Source: Aradus depressus
Lineage: Eukaryota; Arthropoda; Insecta; Hemiptera; Aradidae
Assembly: GCA_963662175.1 (NCBI GenBank)
Contig: OY759216.1
Coordinates: forward strand, 46,517,087-46,581,086
Reading direction: 5' to 3'
Length of the DNA stretch: 64,000 nucleotides
The position numbers were made by a program, and so were the translations under genes. Each line of letters begins with the position of its first letter. Positions within the stretch are counted from its first letter, which is position 1. The notes below the pieces were generated by a model. It saw nothing but the letters and a program-made list of their open reading frames with translations. It was not told the origin of the DNA and searched no databases. This document shows, one piece after another, positions 20,964 through 31,019 of the stretch.

Positions 20964-21135
20964 GGTGAAGGTGGTTAGTGTTTGTGTCTTGTAGAGAACC
21001 TCTCTAGGTGAAGGTGGTTAGTGTTTGTGTCTGGTAGAGAACCCCTCTTGGTGAAGGTGGTTAGTGTTTGTGTCTTGTAAAGAAACTCTTTAGGTGAAGG
21101 TGGTTAGTGTTTGTGTCTTGTAGAGAACCTTTCTA
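20964..21135. repeat. 43-bp minisatellite, four copies
   Basis: GGTGAAGGTGGTTAGTGTTT then GTGTCTTGTAGAGAACC starts at 20964, 21007, 21050 and 21093, an exact 43-bp period with few substitutions. Confidence 0.95.
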
Positions 21136-21214
21136 CATTTAACGCGACTTCCTTTAACACTGAAATACTGTCGACTCTGTCAATCACAGAGAGAGACAAC
21201 GTGAAAATGGTCTA

Positions 21215-21395
21215 AGAGTGTTTAGGAGACGGAGCCTATTAATTTTTCGCGAAATCGGCTGAAGGGGGCCGATAAGTGGAGGGGGCTCGTCTCAAAACCC
21301 CCAAACTACCTTATTGGTTTTGGAAGCAGATTTAAAACGTAATTGATTAATTCGTGCTGAGGAAGTACATGATTCACCGACTTTCCTTCCTTCAG
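21215..21395 (+). mobile_element. Family B 3' fragment
   Basis: TTCGCGAAATCGGCTGAAGG, GAGGGGGCTCGTCTCAAAAC, then AACGTAATTGATTAATTCGT and GCTGAGGAAGTACATGATTC then ACCGAC; part of the last monomer is deleted. Confidence 0.7.
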
Positions 21396-22085
21396 TAGTC
21401 CTTAATAGGTTTGTCCTTTTAACCTTATTAAGTTACCTAACTGTAAAACCTTTATTGTTATTGGTCCTGAATGCATTCTGACTTATGGACTTCGTACGAT
21501 AGATGTGCCTTATTGGTTTTTTCTTTATATTCGACCCCTGACCTGAGGCTCATAAATACACACAAACGTTACTTCTGCGTCATCACTCCAGGTGTACAAG
21601 CTCTCAGCAATATGTTCGACTGACTAAGGATGGCCGCCGCATTCTTCAGTCGTCTGACGGAAGCGACCTCACACCTGAAGAAGATAATATCCTAGTTAGT
21701 GCGATTACTGTCAGGGGTAATCCTTTTTAAGAACTTATCTTAGAACTAGTGACGGATCTTCTAAGAGGCTTAAGAGTCCCCCAAAGTCAATGGTGCTCCG
21801 CAAACGAAGAACAATAATTTTGAACAGACAACTCTTCGTTTACTCGTACTTCTGTGTGCTTCGTTTAAGTGTAAATGTATTAATAATATTTTTAAAAAAT
21901 ACGAAATAAATTGGTATGCTCAGACTTATTTAAAAAAAAAAGGTTTCCTTCTTAGCGACCCGACGATAATCGAGCTTCAAGCAAGTGCTGGTATATGCGT
22001 TTCGATCGTTTTTCCTTAACATCTCTACTAGATACGATATATTGTGGCCCGAAAAAGATATGGACACACACATACACAGAATTGT
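21396..22085. other. Unassigned region
   Basis: Mixed-composition sequence without an open frame of note. No match to other repeats in the window noticed. Confidence 0.4.
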
Positions 22086-22275
22086 TACTTCCCCATCGAT
22101 ATGATATAGATGTATGATTATATGATAGTATATAATATAGTCATGTAATCTATCAGAAATTTGATGTTAATTTTCCCGAAATTTCATGTTTTCGACCCCC
22201 TGATCCCAAAAATGAATGTCTGTGTCACGATAACTCCCGATAGAATGAATGTATCGTCACGAATTTTTTTTTTAT
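22086..22275 (+). mobile_element. Family B head fragment
   Basis: GTTACTTCCCCATCGATATG, TGTAATCTATCAGAAATTTG, AATTTCATGTTTTCGACCCC then CTGATCCCAAAAATGAATG and ACGATAACTCCCGATAGAAT. Confidence 0.65.
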
Positions 22276-22279
22276 GTGT

Positions 22280-22790
22280 ATACAGTGTGATGTACACTAC
22301 GGAACATTTTTTAATGAATATTTTATGAATAAAAAGTAATTTTTTTTATTATTATATCATATATATATTAGATATATATCAAGGTGTTTGAGAAACAAAA
22401 CAAGAAAACATATAAAAAACAGCTGTAAAAATAGTGTTAAATGTAATTGAGTCGTGAGCTAGCTCTAAAACGGTGCAATGTGGTTTGATATGTTTTAAAT
22501 AAAAATGAAGTTGAACAATTAGATGAAAGTTGACTGGGGTGGAATTAAAGTGTGAAGAGTTGACGGGGTCTGGTTTGTGTGGTAGAGGCGTCGAGAAGGT
22601 ACAATTAATAATATATATTTTTCAATATGCCCAAATAAAAATAATAATAGTTTTTAAGTATTTAGTTAAATGATTTTGTTGCTTTGTTTTTCTTTTGCTT
22701 TGTTCAATGTTTAGTTTTTCTTATTAGAATGTGCAAATAAAGCAAATAACCCAAATATTTGTCCTCTTCAAATTCTATTCTATTCATCTT
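22280..22790 (+). repeat. Dispersed repeat family E, copy 1
   Basis: Shares an ordered set of landmarks with 35080-35560 and, less clearly, 47370-47560: CAGCTGT within an AT-rich lead, a GTGTGAAGAGTTGAC/GTGAATTGACAGTGA segment, AGAAGGTAC, then a T-rich part with CAATGTTTAGTTTT. It could be the untranslated leader of an unseen element. No coding region. Confidence 0.35.
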
Positions 22791-22934
22791 CCCTGTTGGC
22801 CCAGTAGTAGTATCATTTGAAAAACCTTTGGATTAGAAATTAATATTATTAAAAATTATTAAAAATTGGTATCTCTTTGTGAATCCAAGTGTAAAGTTTG
22901 TTTAATTGAATATTTTTTCGTTGTATACGTGTAC

Positions 22935-23065
22935 TTTCTTAAAAATTGCACGTCTTAAATTATTGATAATATTTTTTTTTAGGGCAATTTTCGGCAAACT
23001 ACTGTAGAAATCAAAATTTAAATAAACAAAAGAGATCAAATTTCTACAGGAAATGTGGTAGCAAA
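22935..23065 (-). repeat. Dispersed repeat family D, inverted copy
   Basis: Read on the minus strand: CCACATTTCCTGTAGAAATT, ATTTTGATTTCTACAGTAGT, TTTAAGACGTGCAATTTTTA, aligning with 1-130. Confidence 0.5.
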
Positions 23066-23097
23066 CAAGTTTTTATCACAACAGATACTTTCTAAGA

Positions 23098-23490
23098 ACG
23101 ACACCTTTTGATTTTCAGACAAATGGCCAAAGGGGTATAGGGGAGAGGCTCATCACATAACTCTGATGTAAATTCAAAACCCTATAAGGACAACATATAT
23201 TAATTTTCAGCGGAATCAGGCGAAAATGAGGAGGAAATCTGAGGGGGCTCAACTCAAAAACCCCAATAACTACCGATGTAATGATTGTATCGAGACCAAA
23301 TTTAGTAGGATTCAGAAGCCACCTATAAGTCAACATTTTTTTTTTTAAATTAATTTATAATAATTCGTTTTTGGCATGCACAGTGACGGTGACTCACCAA
23401 CAACTTTTTTTTTTTCATTTTGGAATCATGATATGCCGTTGAAAACTCAACGTCGAGTTTCTGACTAATTTCATAACTGCCTTTACACTT
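23098..23490. mobile_element. Two abutting family B fragments in opposite orientation
   Basis: 23098-23337 is direct (two monomers, GATTTTCAGACAAATGGCCA and AATTTTCAGCGGAATCAGGC). 23384-23490 is inverted head sequence (CATTTTGGAATC, TGCCGTTGAAAACTCAACGT, CTAATTTCATAACTGCC) beginning with a partial end hairpin GGTGACTCACC. Confidence 0.65.
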
Positions 23491-24016
23491 CATCCAACTG
23501 CTTCCATTAGCTGTTTGTGAAATGAAATGTGGACAAGAAAATGAAAGATACATAATTTATAACTCTTTTATTATATTCATTGTAAAAAAATTAAGATAAC
23601 ACTGTTATAAAATAATTTAAAATGATACCTTTTGTAAAGATAATGAGATAGGGGGAATACGCAATGAAACGGACGCGTTATGAAACGGACACTATCGATA
23701 TCTTAAAAATTTATCAACGAAAATATGAATGTCTTTTGGTTGTTGGCAACACAGATGACCATAGATAAACCCACAATAACGACAGATTCCGGCAGCCATT
23801 ATTTTGTTTACTTTTTCGCACGTTGTTGAAGCGCATGAGTTTTGTAAAAAATATTGTATTTTTGCAAACTGATTTAAAATTCGGTAATAACTTAAGCTAC
23901 AATTGTGATTGTTGTATTTGTTGTGACATATTCTCAAGAAGATACGGAATGGTGAGTTACAATCTTATCAATACTTAATTATATTGAATTTGGTTAAAAT
24001 GTTTTTAGGTTAGATT

Positions 24017-24092
24017 CGCAATGAATCGGACAGGCACCGACGCATTGAAACGGACGTCCGATTCAATGCATCGGTGCCTGTCCGATTCATTA
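24017..24092. repeat. Internal palindrome of transposase-motif repeats
   Basis: GCAATGAATCGGACAGGCAC then CGACGCATTGAAACGGAC is followed directly by its near-perfect inverse ending GGTGCCTGTCCGATTCATTA. It lies 60 bp upstream of the transposase ATG and holds four copies of the TGAA(A/T)CGGAC motif. Confidence 0.9.
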
Positions 24093-24148
24093 CTCCTGCA
24101 TACTGTAGTTTCTTATAACTGGTTTTATTTATATTTTATCACCAACAG

Positions 24149-25053
24149 ATGCCGCCAAAGAAGAGGATTCGTCCAGAAAAAGCTGCAATACAGTCTGCTG
24201 TGGAAGAAGTACTAAAAAAAGGACAGTCAATTCGCTCAGTTGCATCAGCATATAAAATATTGAAATCATATTTGGCGGATATTGTTAAGAAAGCTAAAGG
24301 CTCTTCAACTACGTTCACTCATGATCCCAATATTGCAAATAGAAGAATGTTTACCCTGGAACAAGAGGAACAACTAGCAGATTATTTGAAAAGATCTTCG
24401 AAGATGTGCTATGGACTAACTACAACCTGAGAAGAAAGAGCTTGCTTACCAATTTGCAGCTGTAAATCATGTAGCCCCTGAAAAGTGGATTGAGCGACAA
24501 AAGGCTACAAAAGATTGGTTTCGTGGGTTCATGAAAAGAAATCCATCATTATCAGTACGCAAACCAGAAAATACTTCCTTATCCAGGGCTACATCTTTCA
24601 ACCAAGAAAATGTTAGTAAGTTTTACGAAAATCTTGCAAATATATTAAATAAAAAGATAATTGAACCTCATAAGATATGGAACCTTGACGAAACTGGATG
24701 TTCAACAGTGACCAACCCGCCAAAAGTAGTTGCAACCCGAGGGTGTAAACAATGACATCGGCAGAGAGGACAGTTAGTCACAATGCTTGGATTCATCAAA
24801 TCCTTCTGGTGGCACCGTATCTCCTGTATTTGTGTTTCCTAGAGTCCATTTCAAGGAATTCATGTTACGAGGTGGTCCAAAAGGGTCATTGGGTTTATCC
24901 AACCGAAGTGGTTGGATAACTGAAGAGAGTTTCTACAAGGCCATGATACACTTTATCAAATATGTGAAGCCATCTGAGGAAAACCCTTGTTTATTACTAT
25001 GTGACAACCATTCTAGCCACATAACAATTGACATTGTTGTAAAAAAAAAATGA
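24149..25053 (+). pseudogene. pogo/jerky-type transposase pseudogene
   Basis: The product would cut and paste the surrounding element. Three open segments in three frames follow each other: 24149-24428 (from ATG, MPPKKRIRPEKAA...), 24429-24755 and 24787-25053. The first has the N-terminal helix-turn-helix typical of pogo/CENP-B proteins (KKGQSIRSVASAYKI). The second contains DWFRGFMKRNPSLS and the first catalytic aspartate in IWNLDETGCSTV (Asp codon 24687-24689). The third has VSPVFVFPRVHFKEF and the second aspartate in LLLCDNHSSH (25003-25005). Frameshifts occur near 24428 and between about 24740 and 24790. The frame stops after an A10 run at 25040-25049, before the third catalytic acidic residue, so the C-terminus is missing too. 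Family assignment is from remembered motifs. Confidence 0.9.
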
Positions 25054-25509
25054 AACCTACTTATATTGTTGCCAAATTGAAACTAAGGCTAAGAAGTTGA
25101 GAGTCTAATTATTTTATGTTTTTTTTTGTAATTGTTTATTTTCTGATCTCAGTTTATGTTGTACCAAAATGTTTGATTTATTTAAATAAAAGTTATTGTG
25201 TAAAAGCAAAGAATTTGTGAAACATTGAGTATTCATATGGCTCAAACTATGGCATTGGTTCCTAGTCCGTTTCAAGACACCCATTGTCCTATTCAATGCT
25301 ACCTGTGTTATGAAACGGACATAAGTGAGTTAGAAAAAATCATAATATTTCTTACAGTAAATTCAATTTTCATAAAATATGGTGTATGAATAATTATACA
25401 ATATTATCTCTGAATTCCTTTAGGACAGTTAACGAGTTCCTAAGTTTTTAACTACAGTATGTAATAATACTTCAAAGTTAAACGTCCGTTTCATGGCGTA
25501 TCTCCCCTA

Positions 25510-25923
25510 CATTAACAATATCAAATGATGTTCGTTTAATATCTGATTTTTTTTATAATAATATTATATTTTGTCTGTTCCAGGTATGATTTCTTCAAAA
25601 CTATGTTTCTATTGAACTATCAGGCGATAAGGTAAGAATTTTATCTTTGTGAAGAAATAATAGTTTGAAGTACTGAGACCTTCGTCAAATACAATGGAAC
25701 CACTGTAAATCAGAATGTGAGATCATTTCGGTTTTTTATAAATCAACTGAAAGCCGCCATTTTCAAAATTCAGTTAACTGAACCTACCCGATACCCCACT
25801 GGTTATTATTATTATTTTTTTTTGTGCCATTATTTTGCGTATATTTTTTCACGAAGGGTTTTCACGAAATTGAACCTATTTTTCGTGTTTTTTGAACTTA
25901 CCTTATTATCTTACTGTTCCAAA
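25510..25923. other. Unassigned spacer
   Basis: AT-rich; the frame 25717-25935 has no recognised domain. Confidence 0.35.
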
Positions 25924-26084
25924 TTTTATGTCTAGGCGAAAAACCATTCATTCTGGTATAGACCTCCTCCATGCATTTTATGTCTAGGCAAAAAACCATT
26001 CATTCTGGTATTTAGGTCCTCCAAGCATTTTATGTCTAGGCGAAAAAACATTTCATTCTGGTATAGAGTTCCTCCATGCATTTT
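25924..26084. repeat. 52-bp tandem repeat, three copies
   Basis: TTTTATGTCTAGGCGAAAAA then CCATTCATTCTGGTATAGA starts at 25924, 25976 and 26028, with a partial fourth start (TTTTCGCC) at 26081. Confidence 0.92.
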
Positions 26085-26157
26085 CGCCTTTGACAGCTGC
26101 TATTTTGATAATTGTTTAATCGTATCTCCTGATTCGAATTTGATACCATTCAATTTG

Positions 26158-26503
26158 ATAAATGTCTGTGTGTGTGAATACGATAACTCCCGATAGAATC
26201 ATCATATTATGTATCATCATAAATTTTATATGTGAGTCCAAAACCATCTAACGACGACACCTATTGATTTTCTGCGAAATCGACCTAAGGGAAAGGAGAT
26301 TAGGGGGGAGGCTTAACTCAAAAAGTCTAATAACTGCCGATGTATTGAATATATCGACACAAAATTTAGTATGAGGATTCAGTAAGTCAAATATTGAGTT
26401 TTAGCTCAAACGGTCGATTGACTTTGGAGGGAGAGCAAAATCGTAATAGATTAATTCTCTCTGGGGAAGTACACAGCCGGTGATTCACCGACGACTTTTT
26501 TCC
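26158..26503 (+). mobile_element. Family B element, good 3' end
   Basis: From GATAACTCCCGATAGAATCA through two monomers to the complete end TCTGGGGAAGTACACAGCCG then GTGATTCACCGACGACTTTT. The CGGTGATTCACCG hairpin and T-run are intact. The head is missing. Confidence 0.8.
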
Positions 26504-26844
26504 CCTATTGGCAGTCGGCCGAAGAGCGGTTCTTCATCTGAAAGGAAGAATTGAGTGATGGAGGTACAGTAAGACGGAACCGCTGAGGAATGTAGCACTA
26601 TAGATGGTCTGTCCTCACTTGGTCCCGGCCCCCTCACACAATTGGGATCTGGGGCCCTCTCAGGCAGTGGGGCCTCGAGCCCGGTCACACAATGGGGCCC
26701 CACTGCCAGACACTTTTCTTCTTCCATAGCCCCATCCCAAGGCCTCAGGTTTATTGTGAAAAAGTTCAACTTCTATAAGGAGCTTCATGGCTAGCAAAAA
26801 ACTATCCACGCATTCTTCAATTCCTTTTTTTTTTTTTTTGGTCA
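26504..26844. other. GC-rich block, possible transposon piece
   Basis: 26615-26715 is unusually GC-rich, with repeated GGCCCC, CACACAAT(T/G)GG and CAGTGGGGCC units. The frames on the minus strand (26485-26769, 26660-26845) read through it and have no recognised domain. Confidence 0.35.
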
Positions 26845-27786
26845 TCTATACGAAGAAGAGGGAAAGTTATCTGATTCGATGCTGAGTTTTCAATAGAATT
26901 TTATGTTTTCCAACCCTCTGATTCCAAAAATGAAAAAAATAATTACTGCGTGTTTGTGCATTGGTGCGTATTTGTGTCTTTGTGACTACGATAACTCCCA
27001 ATAGAATGAATGTATCAACATGAAATCTTATATGTGTATCCAGAAAACCATAACGACGACACCTATTGATTTTCAGCTAAATCGGCCAAATGGAAGGGGG
27101 GATTAGAAGAGGGGTGCTCGAAACAAAAGCCATAATAACTCGATGTAATAAATCGTCACAAAATTTACTATGAGGATTGAGATTCCCCTCTGTAAGTTAA
27201 GGATAGACTTTTAGCCCCAACGGGGGATGGGTTTTGGGGGAGAGCCAGGGGCGTAGTCAGAGGGGGGGGGGGGGCAGAGGGGGGCACGCGCCCACCCTGT
27301 CCAGAGCAAAAAACCAAGAAAAATTAAATAAACTAAAAAAAATTTAGATTAAAAATTCCGTCTCAATGGTCTCTGCTTGCTAAGCGTGCATAGAAACTTG
27401 CTGGAAAACGATCGAGAGCACTTCTAAGAGGAAGTTCTTTCACGATTTTCTCTGGATGAACGAAAATCGTGCTTTACATAAATGTATATGTACAAAACAA
27501 GTCATATTGTATTTATTTGAATATATATGAATTCGATCATTTCATTTCCTCGCTCAAAATCTTCATTTATGTTATACATTATACTGTTCAAACTGATTTT
27601 ACATGCGCAGTAAAAATGCAAAGCGCAATAGCAGCAATACCATGGAAACTGTGGGCTATGCCCCCGGGAGTCGATACCCCCCCCCCCCCCCCCCCCACGG
27701 CTTAACATTGCCCCCTCCTGCTCAAAATCCTGGCTACGCCCCTGGGGAGAGCTAAAATTCAATTGATTAATTCGTGCTGTTCTCGT
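26845..27786 (+). mobile_element. Family B element split by a hAT-type MITE
   Basis: The head (CTATACGAAGAAGAGGGAAA, GATGCTGAGTTTTCAATAGA, CCAAAAATGAAAAAAATAAT) and monomers run to TTTGGGGGAGAGC. There the MITE at 27246-27744 is inserted. B then resumes with GAGAGCTAAAATTCAATTGA then TTAATTCGTGCTG. Confidence 0.85.
27246..27744. mobile_element. hAT-type MITE nested in family B
   Basis: The left end CAGGGGCGTAGTCAG and right end CTGGCTACGCCCCTG are inverted copies. They are flanked by the exact 8-bp duplication GGGAGAGC (27238-27245 and 27745-27752), the hallmark of hAT transposition. The 499-bp interior has G- and C-homopolymer runs (about 27262-27284 and 27676-27697) and no transposase. Confidence 0.92.
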
Positions 27787-27828
27787 ACAAAGTCATTTCT
27801 CGATCATTTTGACAAATTGACATCACTG

Positions 27829-27950
27829 TGTATAAGGAAGTCACTCTCGAAATCTCGCTGAACAGACAATGAAACAAAAAAATCTACTGATGCCATAACT
27901 TCCCTTATACCCAGTAATGCCAGTTTCAAATGAGGAAGAAATAAATTTGT
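27829..27950. mobile_element. Small MITE-like element, copy 1
   Basis: GTATAAGGAAGTCACTCTCG ... CATAACTTCCCTTATAC has inverted ends. The right flank (CCAGTAATGCCAGTTTCAAA) matches, inverted, the left flank of the related copy at 41965-42075, so the full element probably had a longer inverted end reading AAACTGGCATTACTGGGTAT. Confidence 0.55.
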
Positions 27951-28023
27951 GATGGAGGGGGAGGAGGAACCGTAAAAATTTAATTGGATATACAGAAGTC
28001 ATGTTATGATTACACTAAATTTT

Positions 28024-28290
28024 ATAAAAAATGAAGAATAACGTGTTTTTTTAAGTATTGTCTATTTCATTAATTATACTCAAAAATACTTTCGGTATTG
28101 CTACCATCTTCAGCCACGACTCAACAAATACTGTTTACGACTTAACAAATACAATTCAGTATTTGTCACAAGTCGTGACTGAAGATGATAGCAATACTGA
28201 AAGTACTCCCGTATTTTATATACAATTTGTGAAATAGGCAATATTAAAAAAAACATTCTTCATTTTTTATTAAGTGTTTCACAAAATCTC
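28024..28290. mobile_element. Foldback element with two head-to-head hammerhead-like motifs
   Basis: Imperfect arms at 28024-28069 and 28230-28270. On the minus strand 28087-28120 gives GTGG-CTGAAGA-T-GGTA-GCAA-TACC-GAAA-GTATTT. On the plus strand 28175-28210 gives GTGA-CTGAAGA-T-GATA-GCAA-TACT-GAAA-GTACTC. The minus copy keeps stem II but has lost the C of the CUC site and stem I; the plus copy keeps CUC but has mismatches in stems I and II. It is clearly related to the element at 2245-2455. Confidence 0.6.
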
Positions 28291-28449
28291 TTTAAAAAAA
28301 AACTGTTAATTAACATTAAATGTTGTTTTCTAATTTTATTTCGGAAACTCATAGGAAAAACGTTTCATAAAAAACGAACTAATATTACGTTTTTTACTTG
28401 CAGTTTCATGAATTTGCTATTATCCTCGGGAAAAAATGTTTTGAATTTA

Positions 28450-28774
28450 GTTAGTTATTATGACTCATGCCCATTCTTCAACTACAAGTTCGTATCGCCT
28501 ACCAGAGCCCTCTTTCGTCACTCTGGTGGACATGAGCTCGACTCTACTTTGGGAGTCCTAAATTTTGCCTACCCTAAATATTTATTCACTTATGGTAGGG
28601 GCTCTTTAACGAGTACCTGACATCGTACAGGCCCGGCACCATCGCTTAACGTCCCATCTGAAGGACGGCATGCTTAAATTTATTTTACTTCCCAGATAAA
28701 TTAAACTAAGTGCCTCAAACCCGCGAACTGGAGCTCAATAAGGAAGCACGCATGCCACAGAGCGACTGGCGCCC
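28450..28774 (-). mobile_element. tRNA-derived SINE, near full length
   Basis: Tail TTAGTTATTATGACTCATGC at 28450 and head (inverse of GGCGCCAGTCGCTCTGTGGC) at 28774. The promoter boxes are mutated: the A box is disrupted and the B box is CGGGTTTGAGGC. Confidence 0.88.
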
Positions 28775-29265
28775 TCTGTTTTGAATTTATGTAACAGGTG
28801 ATAAAAAATGTTTTTCTGTCATCGGTGGGACCGAAACACATATCTATCACTAAAAATGTCATTAAAAAGTCAATATAGAATGAAGTAGTTGGCCTTGCAA
28901 GTCAATCAATCCATCCTACGTCCCCTCTGGGGATAGTAAGCCAGCAACTCTAACTGTTTACCACCGAGTACCCCCTCTCTCAGGCTCGTAATGTCACTAA
29001 CCGCCTCCAGAGCCTCCTCTCTCTGCTTATTATAGTAGTTTATATTTATTTTCCGACATGGCGGAGTCTCTTCCGCATGTTTCCCTTTAAAAACGAAGGA
29101 CGTTCTACAGTGCCATAGACACATGTTGGAACACGTAGGCGAGGAGCCTGTTGTTGGAACGAAGAAACCGGTATACCATATAATATATTTAAATAGATTT
29201 ATTTAATATATTTAAATTACTCTGAGTCTTCAGCAAATACGAAGGCATATACAACTAAGGATTCC
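28775..29265. other. Unassigned spacer
   Basis: A minus-strand frame (28906-29124) has a coding-like amino-acid mix (EEALEAVSDITSLREGV) but no family I recognise; it may be a decayed element or exon piece. Confidence 0.3.
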
Positions 29266-29994
29266 ATATCGTCGGTGATAGTTCAAGACCACGTAAGAGC
29301 AGGTTGTAAAAACCGCGTAACAGCAAAAGTCGCAAAATTGAAATATCGAGCCAACAGATTCCTAACGCTGATTCGCTTATATTAGATCTCACGCGATTTG
29401 AAATAGCCAATAGAGAACCTCGTTTTCGCTATTGAAACAATACCGCGTACCAGTAACAGACCTGAAGTTGCCAGCAAATCCGCGTATTTACGTTATTTTA
29501 GAACAAGTCGCAACACGGTTAGTGCCTGCTCCCAAATATAATTATTTTGTCCTGAATAGTTATCAAGTATGTACATTGTGTTTATCGTATTTTTAATATT
29601 ATTACTATGCCTAAGTGATATGGAGAGTTTAAATTAAAATTACCCTTATATACTTTCTATGGGACTCTGGGCCTTAGGAGGTTAAATCATTTGATAATTT
29701 CAGTTTAAGATGCAGTTCCGCGGCTTGATATTACGGAGTTTTGGTATTATAGTCACTTACGCGGTATTGCAATGAATAAATGACTTTACACAGAATCTAA
29801 ACAAGCTATTGGTAAATTTATGTCGCATACTTAACAAAGTAGCCCTAAAGAAGTAGCATACAAGTTCAGTCGGAAAACTACATTCAAATGGTCAAGATAT
29901 CACCTTTTTTCTTCGTCCTGTAAAATCTTGAAAAAGCTGTTATGCGGTATTTACAAACTGCTCTTACGCGGTCTTGTACTATCACTGACGATAT
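29266..29994. mobile_element. TIR element with repeated CCGCGTAA motifs
   Basis: Terminal inverted repeats of 59 bp (29266-29324 and 29936-29994) match except for about seven positions. The left starts ATATCGTCGGTGATAGTTCA. Variants of CCGCGTAAGAGC/CCGCGTAACAGC occur within both ends and again inside (ACCGCGTACCAGTAACAG about 29450; TTACGCGGTATTG about 29757). No open frame, so it is non-autonomous. Target duplication is not clear, so the superfamily is unknown. Confidence 0.8.
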
Positions 29995-31016
29995 GTACTA
30001 TCATAGAAGACATAGTAAGCCATTAAGTCCAACTCGTACAAGAGAACATCGATGGGCCTTCAACATAGGTTTTCGGCATCGATGTTGATAACATCGAACA
30101 GCAATATCCATTACTTTGTAGGAGTTGCAGGCAACTCGACCACTACTTATTGTCGTGGCACACCTTTCAAAAATTACACTAATGCTGGCTGGGGAGGTTC
30201 ATTAGCGGTGATCTACCGACAACCTTTTTTAGGTACATGGAACGAAGAATATAAAATTCAGAAAAGGGATAAAACTAAGAGGACCGACGGTAGGGTCAAC
30301 ATTTTCGGATAAATTTAATGACTATTCGTATATGATATGATTTGTTTTAATTTTTTAAAATTATATTAACTAGGCCTCAGAGGGAATTATAAATAATTAC
30401 TGGTTAATATAATTAATAGAATATTATTATTCAGATGGGCCAAATTATGTGGTTTCATTAAAAACTCACTCGTGGCAGTCATTAATACTGACCGTAATTT
30501 ATACACTATCCTCAAACCCATTTTTCAAATGTGATAAAAATTAAATAACTCAGACTGTTGTGTTTTTTATATTTTAATAATTTTAATCATATTTGTAAAG
30601 TGCGTATGAGGGCCGAAAGTGCTAAACACAAATAAATACCTTGTCTGGGAAAGATCTATTTTATTTATTTTTTTCTTAATCTTCGGATATCTCACTATAA
30701 CAGCCAGTTCTAGATATAAATTCTGTATCGAATTTCTGATCGATGTATCTACTTATTGTTAGTTTATTTTGATGAGTAAAAACGATTTTTCATCAATGTC
30801 AGTTTATTGCCTCTTTAAATCCCATCAGACAAAATAAAAGAACATTGGACCGAAAGAACAAACAGGCGAAGATGATGTCACAAGATTCGTTAATACTCAT
30901 GTTTGTACACAGAATAAACCACTGGCTGCAGCAATGACGTTGTTACATAAGTTTAACAGGTTTTTTTTATATGTCTTTATATTTCTTTGATGAATGTAAA
31001 CGAGCCAAGGTCCTAT
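29995..31016. other. Unassigned spacer with a B end
   Basis: About 30195-30232 (TTCATTAGCGGTGATCTACC then GACAACCTTTTTT) is a decayed B end. The frame 30052-30312 spans it and is not a credible gene. The rest is AT-rich. Confidence 0.4.
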
Positions 31017-31019
31017 CGT

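Larger units (their letters stand above)
23651..25507 (+). mobile_element. pogo-like DNA transposon, complete but dead
   Basis: Terminal inverted repeats of about 25 bp: left GGGGGAATACGCAATGAAAC then GGACG from 23651, right (inverted) GGGGAGATACGCCATGAAAC then GGACG to 25507. The element is flanked by TA at 23649-23650 and 25508-25509, the target duplication of the Tc1/mariner/pogo group. It is 1857 bp long, normal for an autonomous pogo-like element. The motif TGAAACGGAC and close variants recur inside both ends, candidate transposase-binding sites. The interior holds one transposase gene, broken by frameshifts (separate entry), so the copy cannot move itself. Confidence 0.93.

Noticed and set aside
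26485..26769. 94-codon minus-strand frame in GC-rich block
   Set aside because: Its sequence follows repeated GGCCCC-type units and B-end sequence; no domain.
27469..27762. Overlapping frames with poly-Pro or poly-Gly
   Set aside because: They read through the C homopolymer of the hAT-type MITE; a product of base composition.
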